Positions 1-6,578 of a stretch of 8,843 nt of DNA are shown piece by piece. The notes beneath the pieces are model-generated. The model had not been told where the DNA came from. It saw only the letters and a list, made by a program, of their open reading frames with translations, and made no database searches. Source of the stretch: Tardiphaga sp. GTDB lineage: Bacteria > Pseudomonadota > Alphaproteobacteria > Rhizobiales > Xanthobacteraceae. Location of the stretch: the NCBI GenBank assembly GCA_028290765.1, contig JAQGJF010000407.1:1-8843 (forward strand), written 5' to 3'. How positions within the stretch are numbered: the stretch's first letter is position 1; the number at the start of each line of letters is the position of its first letter. The translations under genes were made by a program, and so were the position numbers.

Positions 1-1107
1 CCCTCCGCCGCCCCGCCGGATGTCAGTTCCGCTCTCAGGTCCAAGGTCAGGATCAACGTCCGCGATCACGTCGCGGGCGCGGTGGGAGCGGACCCTTCGA
101 AATTGCGGCCGAGCACCGACCTGACAAAACGTTTCAAGGTCGGCGAGCGCGATCTCCAATCATGGGCCGGCCAGATCAACCGGACCGGCTGGATGAAGAC
201 GCTGTCGTCCCGCCTCGATACGCACGATCTGAAGGGCATCACGACGATCAACGACCTTACCGAAGTCATCCTGAGCAAGGCGGCGAAGCCGGCGGACGGC
301 GCGGTTCAAGCACAAGCACCAAAGCCGTCGGCGGAACCCGCGTCCACCTTCACCTCGATTCTCGCCAACGACCAACGCCGCTCCAGCCTCGCCGACGCCA
401 TGGGCGTCCCCCGCGCCGTGCTCGACGCGCTCGCCAAACCGAAACCGGGGCTCGTGCCGGCCGCAGATTCGGCGACGACGCAACTGTCCATCTCGCAGCG
501 AGCCCTCGACATGATCGTCGAATTCGACGTCACCAGCCGGCAGGTCTATGAAAATAGCTACCGCAAACCGCGCTGGCCGGGCGGCGATTCCGGGATTGTC
601 ATCGGCATCGGTTACGACGTCGGCGACGCCAGCAAGCAGCAGTTGCATTCCGACTGGGCCGGCAGCATCCCGGATGACATGATCGCCGCGCTCGAACCGG
701 CCACCGGCGTAAAGGCCGCCGCGGCAGCACCGCTGGTTGCGACGCTCGCGGCGGCGGTCGACATCGCGTGGGAGGCGGCGCTCGCCGTTCATGGCGGCAA
801 GGTCATTCCGCGCCTGACCGACGCCGTCGTCCACGCATTGCCCAATTGCCGGATGCTGCCGCCGGATTGTCTCGGCGCACTGGTCTCGCTGACCCGCGAC
901 CGCGGCACCGCGTACCAGAAAGCGGGCGACCGCTTCACGGAGATGCGCGCAATCAGGGACCACATGGCCGCGTTCCGGTTCAGCGCGGTCGCCAGCGAGA
1001 TTCGTGCGATGAAACGGCTGTGGCCCGACAGCCCGGGATTGATTGAGCGGAGGGAACGCGAAGCGAGGCTGTTCGAGGACGGTCTCGCAGGCCTGAACGC
1101 CAAATAG
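1..1107 (+). CDS. Protein with ACP-like segment and C-terminal lysozyme-like domain (5' partial)
   Basis: The frame is open from base 1, so the gene probably starts upstream. GTG at 82 is only an internal possibility, because the matching sequence (NVRDHVAGAVGADPSKLRPS) begins before it. Numbering from GTG82 (341 codons to TAG), residues 1-67 resemble the helical pattern of acyl carrier proteins, with 'STDL' early and 'ITTINDLTEVI' late, but lack the DSL serine that carries phosphopantetheine. A Pro/Ala-rich linker follows (about 68-88). Residues about 137-336 resemble pesticin/GH24 lysozyme-like domains: a candidate catalytic Glu147 in 'IVEFDV', then 'WPGGDSG', 'GIGYDVG', 'LPPDCLGALVSL' and 'MRAIRDHM'. 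Where T4-type lysozymes carry Thr before the I-G-x-G turn, this protein has Val173, so activity may be altered. The likely role is peptidoglycan binding or cleavage, possibly in a secretion or phage-derived context; this is inferred from fold resemblance only. The next gene is convergent. Confidence 0.75.
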   Translation, partial: PSAAPPDVSSALRSKVRINVRDHVAGAVGADPSKLRPSTDLTKRFKVGERDLQSWAGQINRTGWMKTLSSRLDTHDLKGITTINDLTEVILSKAAKPADGAVQAQAPKPSAEPASTFTSILANDQRRSSLADAMGVPRAVLDALAKPKPGLVPAADSATTQLSISQRALDMIVEFDVTSRQVYENSYRKPRWPGGDSGIVIGIGYDVGDASKQQLHSDWAGSIPDDMIAALEPATGVKAAAAAPLVATLAAAVDIAWEAALAVHGGKVIPRLTDAVVHALPNCRMLPPDCLGALVSLTRDRGTAYQKAGDRFTEMRAIRDHMAAFRFSAVASEIRAMKRLWPDSPGLIERREREARLFEDGLAGLNAK

Positions 1108-1108
1108 A

Positions 1109-1122
1109 CCGCCGCTCGGCGG
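1109..1122. terminator. Short GC hairpin between convergent genes
   Basis: CCGCC and GGCGG flank a GCTC loop directly after the TAG at 1105-1107, in the 40-base gap between two convergent genes. The stem is only 5 bp and no T-tract follows on either strand, so a role as a bidirectional terminator is tentative. Confidence 0.25.
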
Positions 1123-1147
1123 CCAAAGCCACGCCGCCAAACCTCAG

Positions 1148-2287
1148 TCAGACATAGCACGGCCCGTCGATCAGCGGATGCGCCTTGACGAAAGCCTCGT
1201 CGACCTCGATTCCGATCCCGGGCAGTTCGGACGGCTTGACGCAGCCATCGGCATCGAGCGCGTAGGGCACGCCGCCGACCTCGTCGCGGAACGGATTGTG
1301 CCTGGCGACATCGCCTTCGAAATAGCCCGGCATGTCGACCGCCGCGAGCACGTTGAGGGTGGCGGCCATGTTGATGCCGGTGGCGGAGGTATGGGGGTTG
1401 AACGACATTTTCCAGGCATAGGTCATGCCGGCGATCCGCATGGCCTCGGTGATGCCGCCGGTCTTGGACAGATCCGGCTGCACGAAGGTCACGGCGCGAT
1501 CCTCGATCAGGCGGGTGAATTCGAACCGCGTAAAGTGGTTTTCGCCCGTCGCCAGCGGCAGCGATCCGTAGGTCGCGGCGATCTGGTAGGAACGATAGTC
1601 CTGCGCCGGGAACGGCTCTTCGAGCCAGCCGATCTCGAGTTCCTGATAGGCCGGCATCACACGGCGGACGTCGTCGAGCGTATAGCCGGTGTTGGCATCG
1701 ACCAGGATTTCGATCTCGGAGCCGAGCGCCTTGCGAACCGCGGTGGCGCGGGCGACGTCGGCGCGCGGATTGTCGCCGACCCGCAGTTTGACCGCGCGAT
1801 AGCCCTTGGCGACATAGCCCCTCGCCTCCTCGGCCAGCGATTCAGGCGGCTGCCATCCCAGCGAGATGCCACCGGCATAGGCCTTGATCGGCTTCGAGGC
1901 GCCGCCGAGCATCCGGTACAACGGCCATCCCGCAGCCTTGCCACGAATATCCCACAGCGCGAGATCGAGCCCGCTCAGCGCCATCGCGGCGGCGTAACCC
2001 ATGCCGTGGCTGGTCAGTTGCATCTGGTAGACCCGCTGCCAGACCCCGACGACGTCGAGTGCGTCCATGCCGAGCACGAGTTCGGCGATGGTGGTGTCGA
2101 TCAACCTGGCGATCGCTCCGGGGGCGCGGCCGTGATGCGCCTCGCCCCAGCCGACGGCGCCGTCATCGGTGGTCACCTTGACCAGCACCGCGTCGCGCTT
2201 GACGGCGCGGCCGATGCCGAGCCGGACATTCTGGCCTTGCGGCACCCGGTAGGAGATCGGAACCGCGGTGATCGATGCGATGCGCAT
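1148..2287 (-). CDS. Mandelate racemase/muconate lactonizing enzyme family protein (enolase superfamily), copy 1
   Basis: The product has 379 aa, full length for the family. The ATG at 2287 is preferred over a start further upstream (2368) because GAGG sits 9 nt before it and the protein then begins with the usual 'MRIASITAV'. The N-terminal capping domain spans about 1-125 and the beta/alpha barrel about 130-350. Metal ligands of the superfamily are visible: Asp197 in 'LVDANT', Glu223/224 in 'WLEEPF' and Glu249 in 'ATGENHF'. The His-Asp dyad of the mandelate racemase subgroup is visible too: Asp272 in 'QPDLSKTGG' and His299 in 'FNPHTS'. The usual K-x-K base motif reads Lys167-Leu-Arg169. Members dehydrate or epimerise acid sugars and hydroxy acids by abstracting the alpha-proton of a carboxylate in the cytoplasm. 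The substrate cannot be named from sequence. It is the last gene of the minus-strand cluster, 10 nt after the dehydrogenase stop, so probably co-transcribed. It is clearly different in sequence from the other family member at 4282-5424, which argues for distinct steps or substrates and not a recent duplication. Confidence 0.93.
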   Translation of the reverse strand: MRIASITAVPISYRVPQGQNVRLGIGRAVKRDAVLVKVTTDDGAVGWGEAHHGRAPGAIARLIDTTIAELVLGMDALDVVGVWQRVYQMQLTSHGMGYAAAMALSGLDLALWDIRGKAAGWPLYRMLGGASKPIKAYAGGISLGWQPPESLAEEARGYVAKGYRAVKLRVGDNPRADVARATAVRKALGSEIEILVDANTGYTLDDVRRVMPAYQELEIGWLEEPFPAQDYRSYQIAATYGSLPLATGENHFTRFEFTRLIEDRAVTFVQPDLSKTGGITEAMRIAGMTYAWKMSFNPHTSATGINMAATLNVLAAVDMPGYFEGDVARHNPFRDEVGGVPYALDADGCVKPSELPGIGIEVDEAFVKAHPLIDGPCYV

Positions 2288-2297
2288 GTGAAAAACC

Positions 2298-3260
2298 TCA
2301 CGCTGCCTTGTGGCCGGGATTGACGAGATTGAGCGGCGCCTCGCCGCGAAGGATCCGAAGCATTTCATTCGCCGCCCCGACCGACATCGCGCGGCTGCTG
2401 CTCGCCGTGATGGCCGCGGCGTGCGGCGTCAACAGCAGATTGGGGCAATCGAACAGCGCGCTGTCGTGGGGCAAAGGTTGCACATCGAACACGTCGAGCG
2501 CCGCACCAGCGAGCCTGCCGGCTTTCAACGCCTCGACCAGCGTCGCGGTCTCGACCACGGGACCGCGCGAGACATTGACCAGGATGGCGTGGCGCGGCAT
2601 CCGCGCGATCAGCGCCGCGCTGACCAGCCCACGGGTTTCGTCGTTCAGCGCGCAGCAGACCACCAGCGCGTCGCTCCGCGCGAACAGATCCTGCAGCGAG
2701 ACCTCTTCCACAGCGGCGGGCAAGCGGCCGGTGCGGCGGGACGTGCCGAGCACCTTCATGCCAAAACCGTTGCCCGCGACCTCGGCGATACGGCTGCCGA
2801 TGGTGCCGACGCCCAGAATGCCCAGTGTCGAATCGCGCAATTCCGGAAAGCCTTCCGCGATGGCGCGGGCCGAGTTCCAGCCGACGCTGCGGATCAGGCC
2901 GTCCATCTGATGCAACGGCCGGCGCAGATGCAGCAGCGCGGACAGGACGTATTCCGCGACCGCCGTGGTGTTGCTGCCCGGCAGGTTGGCCACCGCAACG
3001 CCGCGCGCCGTCGCCGCCGCCACCGGAATGAAATCGAGGCCGACGCCGTGGCGAACCATGCCCTTCAACCGCGGCGCATGCGCGACGATGTCGTCGGGCA
3101 ATTTGGCCCGCACGATGATGCCATCGGCGTCCTTGGCCAAAGCGCGAAGTGTCTCCGGCTTGGTGTCCGGGGCAACCAGCAGTTTGACATGCGGCGCGAG
3201 GATGGCCTCGCCGTCGGCATGGATGGGATTGGTGAGCAGGACGGTGGGTTTGTCAGGCAT
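2298..3260 (-). CDS. D-isomer-specific 2-hydroxyacid dehydrogenase family protein
   Basis: The product has 320 aa. The family interconverts 2-hydroxy and 2-keto acids with NAD(P)H in the cytoplasm. The substrate domain is split (about 1-100 and 285-320) around a Rossmann domain with the dinucleotide motif Gly150-V-Gly152-T-I-Gly155 in 'GILGVGTIGS'. The catalytic Arg is Arg232 in 'VNVSRGPVV' and the catalytic His is His280 in 'LTPHAAAI'. The position normally held by the catalytic Glu before Pro ('DVF-x-x-EP') is Gln261 in 'DVFDVQPLP'; I read the codon as CAA. The ATG at 3260 overlaps the end of the FAH-family gene by 8 nt, and only a weak AAGG lies about 13 nt upstream, so translation is probably coupled. 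Within the cluster it could oxidise a dehydrated sugar-acid intermediate, or reduce or oxidise a C2-C3 product such as glyoxylate, hydroxypyruvate or their relatives. The choice between these is inference. Confidence 0.93.
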   Translation of the reverse strand: MPDKPTVLLTNPIHADGEAILAPHVKLLVAPDTKPETLRALAKDADGIIVRAKLPDDIVAHAPRLKGMVRHGVGLDFIPVAAATARGVAVANLPGSNTTAVAEYVLSALLHLRRPLHQMDGLIRSVGWNSARAIAEGFPELRDSTLGILGVGTIGSRIAEVAGNGFGMKVLGTSRRTGRLPAAVEEVSLQDLFARSDALVVCCALNDETRGLVSAALIARMPRHAILVNVSRGPVVETATLVEALKAGRLAGAALDVFDVQPLPHDSALFDCPNLLLTPHAAAITASSSRAMSVGAANEMLRILRGEAPLNLVNPGHKAA

Positions 3261-4155
3261 TGGGGGCGGGACCTTCGATCAGGGGGTTGATGAGATGTCC
3301 GAGCCCTTCGACCCATACCGAGACGGATGTGCCCGGTTGCAGCCAGGCCGGCGGCTTGTGCATCGCCGCGACGCCGGCTGGCGTCCCCGTTGCGATGACG
3401 TCGCCCGGTTCGAGCGTGGTCTGTTGAGACAGCCAGGAAACCAGGTCGGCGACGCTGAACAGCATATCTTTGGTCGAGCCCTGCTGCAGCACCTTGCCGT
3501 CGACGCGCAGCGATACGCTCAAGCCCTGTGGGTTGGCGATTTCGTCGCTGGAGACGAGGAACGGCCCGAACGGGCCAAAGGTCGGAAAATTCTTGCCGCG
3601 GTCGAAATGGCCATCCTTCTTGATGATCTCGCTGGCGCTGATGTCGTTGAAGCTGCCATAGGCGGCGACGTATTCCAGCGCCCGCTGTTTCGAAACATGT
3701 GTGGCGCGGCGGCCGATCACGGCGGCCAGCTCGGCCTCGTAGGTGACGCCGCCGATGCCGGCCGGCAACATGATGGCCTCGTTCGAGGCGATGACGGTGT
3801 TCGGCGCCTTCATGAACAGCACCGGCTTTTTCGGTGGCGCCATGCCGCGCTCGGCGACGGCATCGCGATAATTATGCGCGATCCCGAAGATGCGCCGCGG
3901 CCGCAGCGGGGCCATCAGGGTGACATCGGCGAGCGGCAGCCGCGCGGCCGGCGCGAGGCCATGCGCGGTGAGGTTTCCGATCACCTCGGCCAGTCCGGCT
4001 TCGAGCATGGTCTCGATGTGCGGTTCGACGCCGCACAGCGCGTCGTGCATCGCCGGGTGCGTCAGGTCGATCACGCTGTCACGGTCACCCGCCCCGTCGC
4101 CTTCGAGCACGCCGGCGCGGATCATCTGCGATTTACGGAAGGTGACGAACTTCAT
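3253..4155 (-). CDS. Fumarylacetoacetate hydrolase (FAH) family protein
   Basis: The product has 300 aa. The family includes fumarylacetoacetases, acylpyruvases, 2-keto-4-pentenoate-type hydratases and 2,4-diketo-3-deoxy sugar-acid hydrolases, all metal-dependent cytoplasmic enzymes acting on 2-keto or 2,4-diketo acids. A small N-terminal domain (about 1-80) is followed by the FAH catalytic domain (about 85-295). That domain contains 'IFGIAHNYRDAV', metal ligands Glu140 and Glu142 in 'YEAELAAVIG' and Asp171 in 'SFNDISA', the conserved Lys189 in 'RGKNFPTFGPFGP', and 'IATGTPAGV' near 254-262. The ATG at 4155 gives the canonical 'MKFVTF' start, although no good Shine-Dalgarno sequence is visible before it. 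It is third in the minus-strand cluster, separated from the upstream gene by a palindromic repeat and overlapping the downstream dehydrogenase by 8 nt. With the two enolase-superfamily enzymes and the dehydrogenase it fits the final cleavage or hydration of a 2-keto-3-deoxy or 2,4-diketo acid; this pathway position is inference. Confidence 0.93.
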   Translation of the reverse strand: MKFVTFRKSQMIRAGVLEGDGAGDRDSVIDLTHPAMHDALCGVEPHIETMLEAGLAEVIGNLTAHGLAPAARLPLADVTLMAPLRPRRIFGIAHNYRDAVAERGMAPPKKPVLFMKAPNTVIASNEAIMLPAGIGGVTYEAELAAVIGRRATHVSKQRALEYVAAYGSFNDISASEIIKKDGHFDRGKNFPTFGPFGPFLVSSDEIANPQGLSVSLRVDGKVLQQGSTKDMLFSVADLVSWLSQQTTLEPGDVIATGTPAGVAAMHKPPAWLQPGTSVSVWVEGLGHLINPLIEGPAPNA

Positions 4156-4177
4156 GGGTTATACATTTTGTTTGCTC

Positions 4178-4257
4178 CGTCATTGCGAGCGCAGCGAAGC
4201 AATCCAGGGGCAAAGAGAAGGACTGGATTGCTTCGCTTCGCTTCGCTCGCAATGACG
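4178..4257. repeat. Palindromic intergenic repeat of Bradyrhizobium/Rhodopseudomonas type
   Basis: The left arm 4178-4207 (CGTCATTGCGAGCGCAGCGA onward) is the near-perfect reverse complement of the right arm 4223-4257, with a 15-nt loop. The right arm is longer by 5 nt because CTTCG occurs three times in tandem (4231-4245), against the expected two-unit form, plus one substitution. The transcript would form a long hairpin inside the cluster mRNA, between the second and third genes. From memory, arms of this kind are abundant in Bradyrhizobium genomes; copy number here was not checked. Confidence 0.85.
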
Positions 4258-4281
4258 TGGATGGGCCTTTCATCAAAAATC

Positions 4282-5424
4282 TTACGACATCCGGTAACGA
4301 TCGATCACCTTGCGATCGACCTCGATGCCGAGGCCCGGCCCACCGGGAACGGTGACGACGCCATTAACCTGATGGATCGGCTCTTTCGCGAGATGATCGC
4401 GGAACGGGTTTTCCTCCTGCTCGAATTCCAGCATCGGCGGCATCGGAAACAGGCTCGGCGGCTGGTTCGGGATCGAGGCCAGGAAGTGGATGGTGGCGGC
4501 GAGGCCGACCGCCGAACCCCAGGCGTGCGGCACGCATTCGACGCCGTGGGCGCTGGCGAGTGCGGCGATCTTCTTGCACTCGGTAATGCCGCCGGCGGCG
4601 CAGACATCGGGCTGCACGATGTCCATGGCCTTGCGCGCGATGGCATCGCGAAAACCCCAGCGGGTAAATTCGTTCTCGCCGCCCGCCACCGCCATGTCGA
4701 GCGCCCGGCTGACCTCGATGTAGCCGTCGATATCCTCCGGCGAGATCGGCTCCTCGAACCATTCGATGTCGAGCTCTTCCAGCTCACGGCCGAGCCGGAT
4801 CGCGGCCGGCACGCTGAAGCAGTGATTGGCGTCGACCATCAGCTTGACGTCGCCGCCGATTGCCTCGCGCACCGCGCGCACGCGTTCCACGTCGCGCTTG
4901 ATCGAGCCGAGCCCGATCTTCATCTTGATCGCCTTGAAGCCGGCTTTGGCATAACCCTGCGCTTCCTCGACCGCTTCATCGACCAGCCGGTCCATGTCGG
5001 TGAAATAAAGCCCGGTGGCGTAGGCGTTGACCTCGGTGCGGAAGGCGCCACCGATCAGCTTGTGGATCGGCTTGCCGCAGATCTTCCCGATCATGTCCCA
5101 CAGCGCGATATCGATGCCGCTGATGGCGGCGATCGACATGCCCTTCGGGCCGTAATCCTTGATCCGGTTGTAGAGGTCTTCCCAGATCACTTCGACATCG
5201 AATGGATCGCGGCCGATCACCCGCGCCGCCAGTTGCGTGTCGATGAAGGCTTTGGCCACGGCGGACGGGCCGTAGCACTCGCCCCACCCGACCACACCGT
5301 CGTCGCTTTCGATTTCCACCAAACAAGTGCCGCGGGTCTTGTAGAGCCAGCCGCGCGACGACGTGAACGGCCGCGCCACCGGGGCGGCGACGACATGGCA
5401 GGTGATCTTCTTGATGGTGCTCAA
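4282..5424 (-). CDS. Mandelate racemase/muconate lactonizing enzyme family protein (enolase superfamily), copy 2
   Basis: The product has 380 aa when started at TTG 5424, which has AGGA 9 nt upstream and yields 'MSTIKKITCHVV', the expected first beta-strand. A further-upstream TTG at 5469 adds 15 residues with no family character. The capping domain spans about 1-125 and the barrel about 130-350. Catalytic features are complete: Lys167-Met-Lys169 (K-x-K), metal ligands Asp198 in 'MVDANHCF', Glu224/225 in 'WFEEPIS' and Glu250 in 'GGENEF', and the dyad Asp273 in 'QPDVCAAGG' and His300 in 'CVPHAWGS'. These mark the mandelate racemase subgroup, whose members dehydrate or epimerise carboxylate-bearing polyols in the cytoplasm with Mg2+. 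The gene follows the binding-protein gene by 72 nt and precedes the FAH-family gene by 126 nt containing a palindromic repeat. It probably acts first on the acid captured by the binding protein. The exact substrate is not deducible by eye. Confidence 0.93.
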   Translation of the reverse strand: MSTIKKITCHVVAAPVARPFTSSRGWLYKTRGTCLVEIESDDGVVGWGECYGPSAVAKAFIDTQLAARVIGRDPFDVEVIWEDLYNRIKDYGPKGMSIAAISGIDIALWDMIGKICGKPIHKLIGGAFRTEVNAYATGLYFTDMDRLVDEAVEEAQGYAKAGFKAIKMKIGLGSIKRDVERVRAVREAIGGDVKLMVDANHCFSVPAAIRLGRELEELDIEWFEEPISPEDIDGYIEVSRALDMAVAGGENEFTRWGFRDAIARKAMDIVQPDVCAAGGITECKKIAALASAHGVECVPHAWGSAVGLAATIHFLASIPNQPPSLFPMPPMLEFEQEENPFRDHLAKEPIHQVNGVVTVPGGPGLGIEVDRKVIDRYRMS

Positions 5425-5496
5425 GCGCGTAAATCCTGTTGGCGTAAGAGATGGCGACCGCGGCGCCAAAGCGTCGCGTCCGGAGAATGCCGGGTG

Positions 5497-6462
5497 TTAT
5501 TCCTTCGGAAACACTTTTGCCGCGACGGCGCCGATGGCGAAGGCCACCGAATCCACTTCCTTGGCCAGCGCCTCGCCGGTCAGGTCGTCGACCAGGAACG
5601 CATTCTTCTTGGCAAAGTCCTTGAAGCGCGGATCGAGAATGGCGGCACGGAACGCGGTGATCAGCTTTTCGCGAATATCTTCCGGCAGATTGGCCGGGCC
5701 CACCACATAGGCCATCTGGACCACCGGGCCGTAGGGAAAGACGTCAAAACCTTTTTCCTTGAAGGTCGGCACATCCGGCAGCATTTCCAGCCGCTCGTTG
5801 GCAAAGACCCCGATCGGCTTGAGCAGGTTTTCCTGGATCTGCCCGATGGTTTCCGACGGTTTTAGAACACCCGCCTCGACATGCTGGCCGAGCAGATCGG
5901 CGACCACCTTGGAGCCACCGGTATAGGGCACGTTGAGAAAGCCGACGCCGGCGGCGCGCGCCGTCATCGACGCGAAGATGTGGTTGAGATTGTAGCTGCC
6001 GGGCGTGCCGATCGACACCTTGTCGGGGTTCTTCTTCAGATGCGCGATGAAATCGTCCAGCGATTTCTGCGGACCCGCGGTCGCCACCAGCAGCATCAGG
6101 GGATCGGTCGAGACCCGCGCGAGGTGGGTGAACTGGCTGTTCTTCAGTTCCGCCTTGTTCTGCGCGATCAGCGCCAGCGTCGAGCTCGTTCCCATTCCCA
6201 GCGTGTAGCCATCGGGCGCGGCGGCCGCGACCCGGCGCATGCCGATGACGCCGGTGGCGCCGACCACGTTTTCGATGACGATCTTGATGCCCTGCTCGCG
6301 CAGGATCGGATCGAGAGCCCGGGCGGCCACATCGTTGGACCCGCCGGCATTCCACGGCACGACCAGCGTAATATCGCGCTTGGGGAAGCCGGGCTCGGCA
6401 AGTGCCTGTCCGGCCACGGAGAATGTCAAAAGACTAGCGACCAGCGCGCTCATCAACCGCAT
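5497..6462 (-). CDS. Bug/TctC family tripartite tricarboxylate-type periplasmic binding protein
   Basis: The product has 321 aa, typical for the family. The ATG at 6462 has a perfect AGGAGG 7 nt upstream and opens a Sec signal peptide: positive residue at 2, hydrophobic core about 4-17, and a likely cut after 'GQALA' (residue 22). An upstream start at 6543 would place the signal peptide internally and is rejected. Family hallmarks include 'ITLVVPWNAGGSNDVAAR' (residues 31-48), which forms the carboxylate-binding loop with Asp44, and 'VPYTGGSKVVADLLGQHVE'. Such proteins bind carboxylates in the periplasm, normally for a TctA/TctB membrane carrier, or act as sensors. No TctA or TctB gene is in the window, so it either works with a carrier encoded elsewhere or is an orphan, as is common in this expanded family. 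It is the first gene of the minus-strand cluster, directly behind the predicted promoter and operator. Confidence 0.95.
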   Translation of the reverse strand: MRLMSALVASLLTFSVAGQALAEPGFPKRDITLVVPWNAGGSNDVAARALDPILREQGIKIVIENVVGATGVIGMRRVAAAAPDGYTLGMGTSSTLALIAQNKAELKNSQFTHLARVSTDPLMLLVATAGPQKSLDDFIAHLKKNPDKVSIGTPGSYNLNHIFASMTARAAGVGFLNVPYTGGSKVVADLLGQHVEAGVLKPSETIGQIQENLLKPIGVFANERLEMLPDVPTFKEKGFDVFPYGPVVQMAYVVGPANLPEDIREKLITAFRAAILDPRFKDFAKKNAFLVDDLTGEALAKEVDSVAFAIGAVAAKVFPKE

Positions 6463-6469
6463 TGTGTTT

Positions 6470-6475
6470 CCTCCT
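6470..6475 (-). promoter_or_regulatory. Ribosome binding site of the binding-protein gene
   Basis: AGGAGG on the minus strand, 7 nt before ATG 6462. This perfect consensus decides the start codon of the first cluster gene and suggests strong translation. Confidence 0.85.
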
Positions 6476-6480
6476 GTTTT

Positions 6481-6502
6481 GTTGTTTGTTACAACAAACA
6501 AC
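6481..6502. promoter_or_regulatory. Perfect 22-bp palindrome, candidate GntR operator
   Basis: The arms GTTGTTTGTT and AACAAACAAC are exact reverse complements separated by AC. The site lies between the divergent regulator and binding-protein genes, 18 nt from the binding-protein ATG and 76 nt from the regulator ATG. The core TTGTTACAA fits the T-G-T...A-C-A half-sites known for GntR/FadR-type regulators. Because it covers the predicted -10 element of the catabolic cluster, binding should repress the cluster and probably also affect the regulator's own promoter. Binding by the neighbouring regulator is inference. Confidence 0.75.
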
Positions 6503-6515
6503 GTCGAGCCGTCAA
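6488..6515 (-). promoter_or_regulatory. Predicted sigma-70-like promoter of the catabolic cluster
   Basis: Read on the minus strand, TTGACG (6515-6510) matches the -35 consensus at 5 of 6 positions. After a 16-nt spacer, TGTAAC (6493-6488) matches the -10 at 4 of 6. Transcription would start near 6481, giving a leader of about 20 nt that contains the AGGAGG site. The -10 hexamer sits in the centre of the perfect palindrome, so repressor and RNA polymerase would compete. Confidence 0.5.
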
Positions 6516-6519
6516 CCGG

Positions 6520-6525
6520 TATGAT
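6520..6525 (+). promoter_or_regulatory. Possible -10 element for the regulator gene
   Basis: TATGAT matches the -10 consensus at 5 of 6 positions and lies 53 nt before the regulator ATG. No convincing -35 hexamer is found 16-18 nt upstream; that stretch is the right arm of the palindrome. A regulator bound there could also control its own gene. Confidence 0.25.
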
Positions 6526-6578
6526 GGCACCCCGGCGCCACAATTTATCGATCGCCGCGAGTCAGGTACGAGCAGACG

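Noticed and set aside
160..1140. A 326-codon minus-strand frame opposite the first gene
   Set aside because: Composition is Arg/Gly/Asp/His-rich without family motifs, while the + strand frame shows lysozyme-like motifs.
1178..2323. A 381-codon + strand frame opposite the first enolase-superfamily gene
   Set aside because: Antisense shadow; the minus strand carries complete metal-ligand and His-Asp motifs.
5694..5705. A 12-base match (CCGGGCCCACCA) to the tRNA 3' end, considered as a second att site
   Set aside because: It lies within the intact binding-protein gene, is short and GC-rich, lacks the T-arm portion, and is on the wrong side of the tRNA relative to the integrase remnant. Taken as coincidence.
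2965..5865. A 966-codon + strand open frame
   Set aside because: It lies opposite the dehydrogenase, FAH-family, enolase-superfamily and binding-protein genes, whose motifs are unmistakable on the minus strand. Its His/Arg/Asp-rich composition is typical of an antisense shadow in GC-rich DNA.
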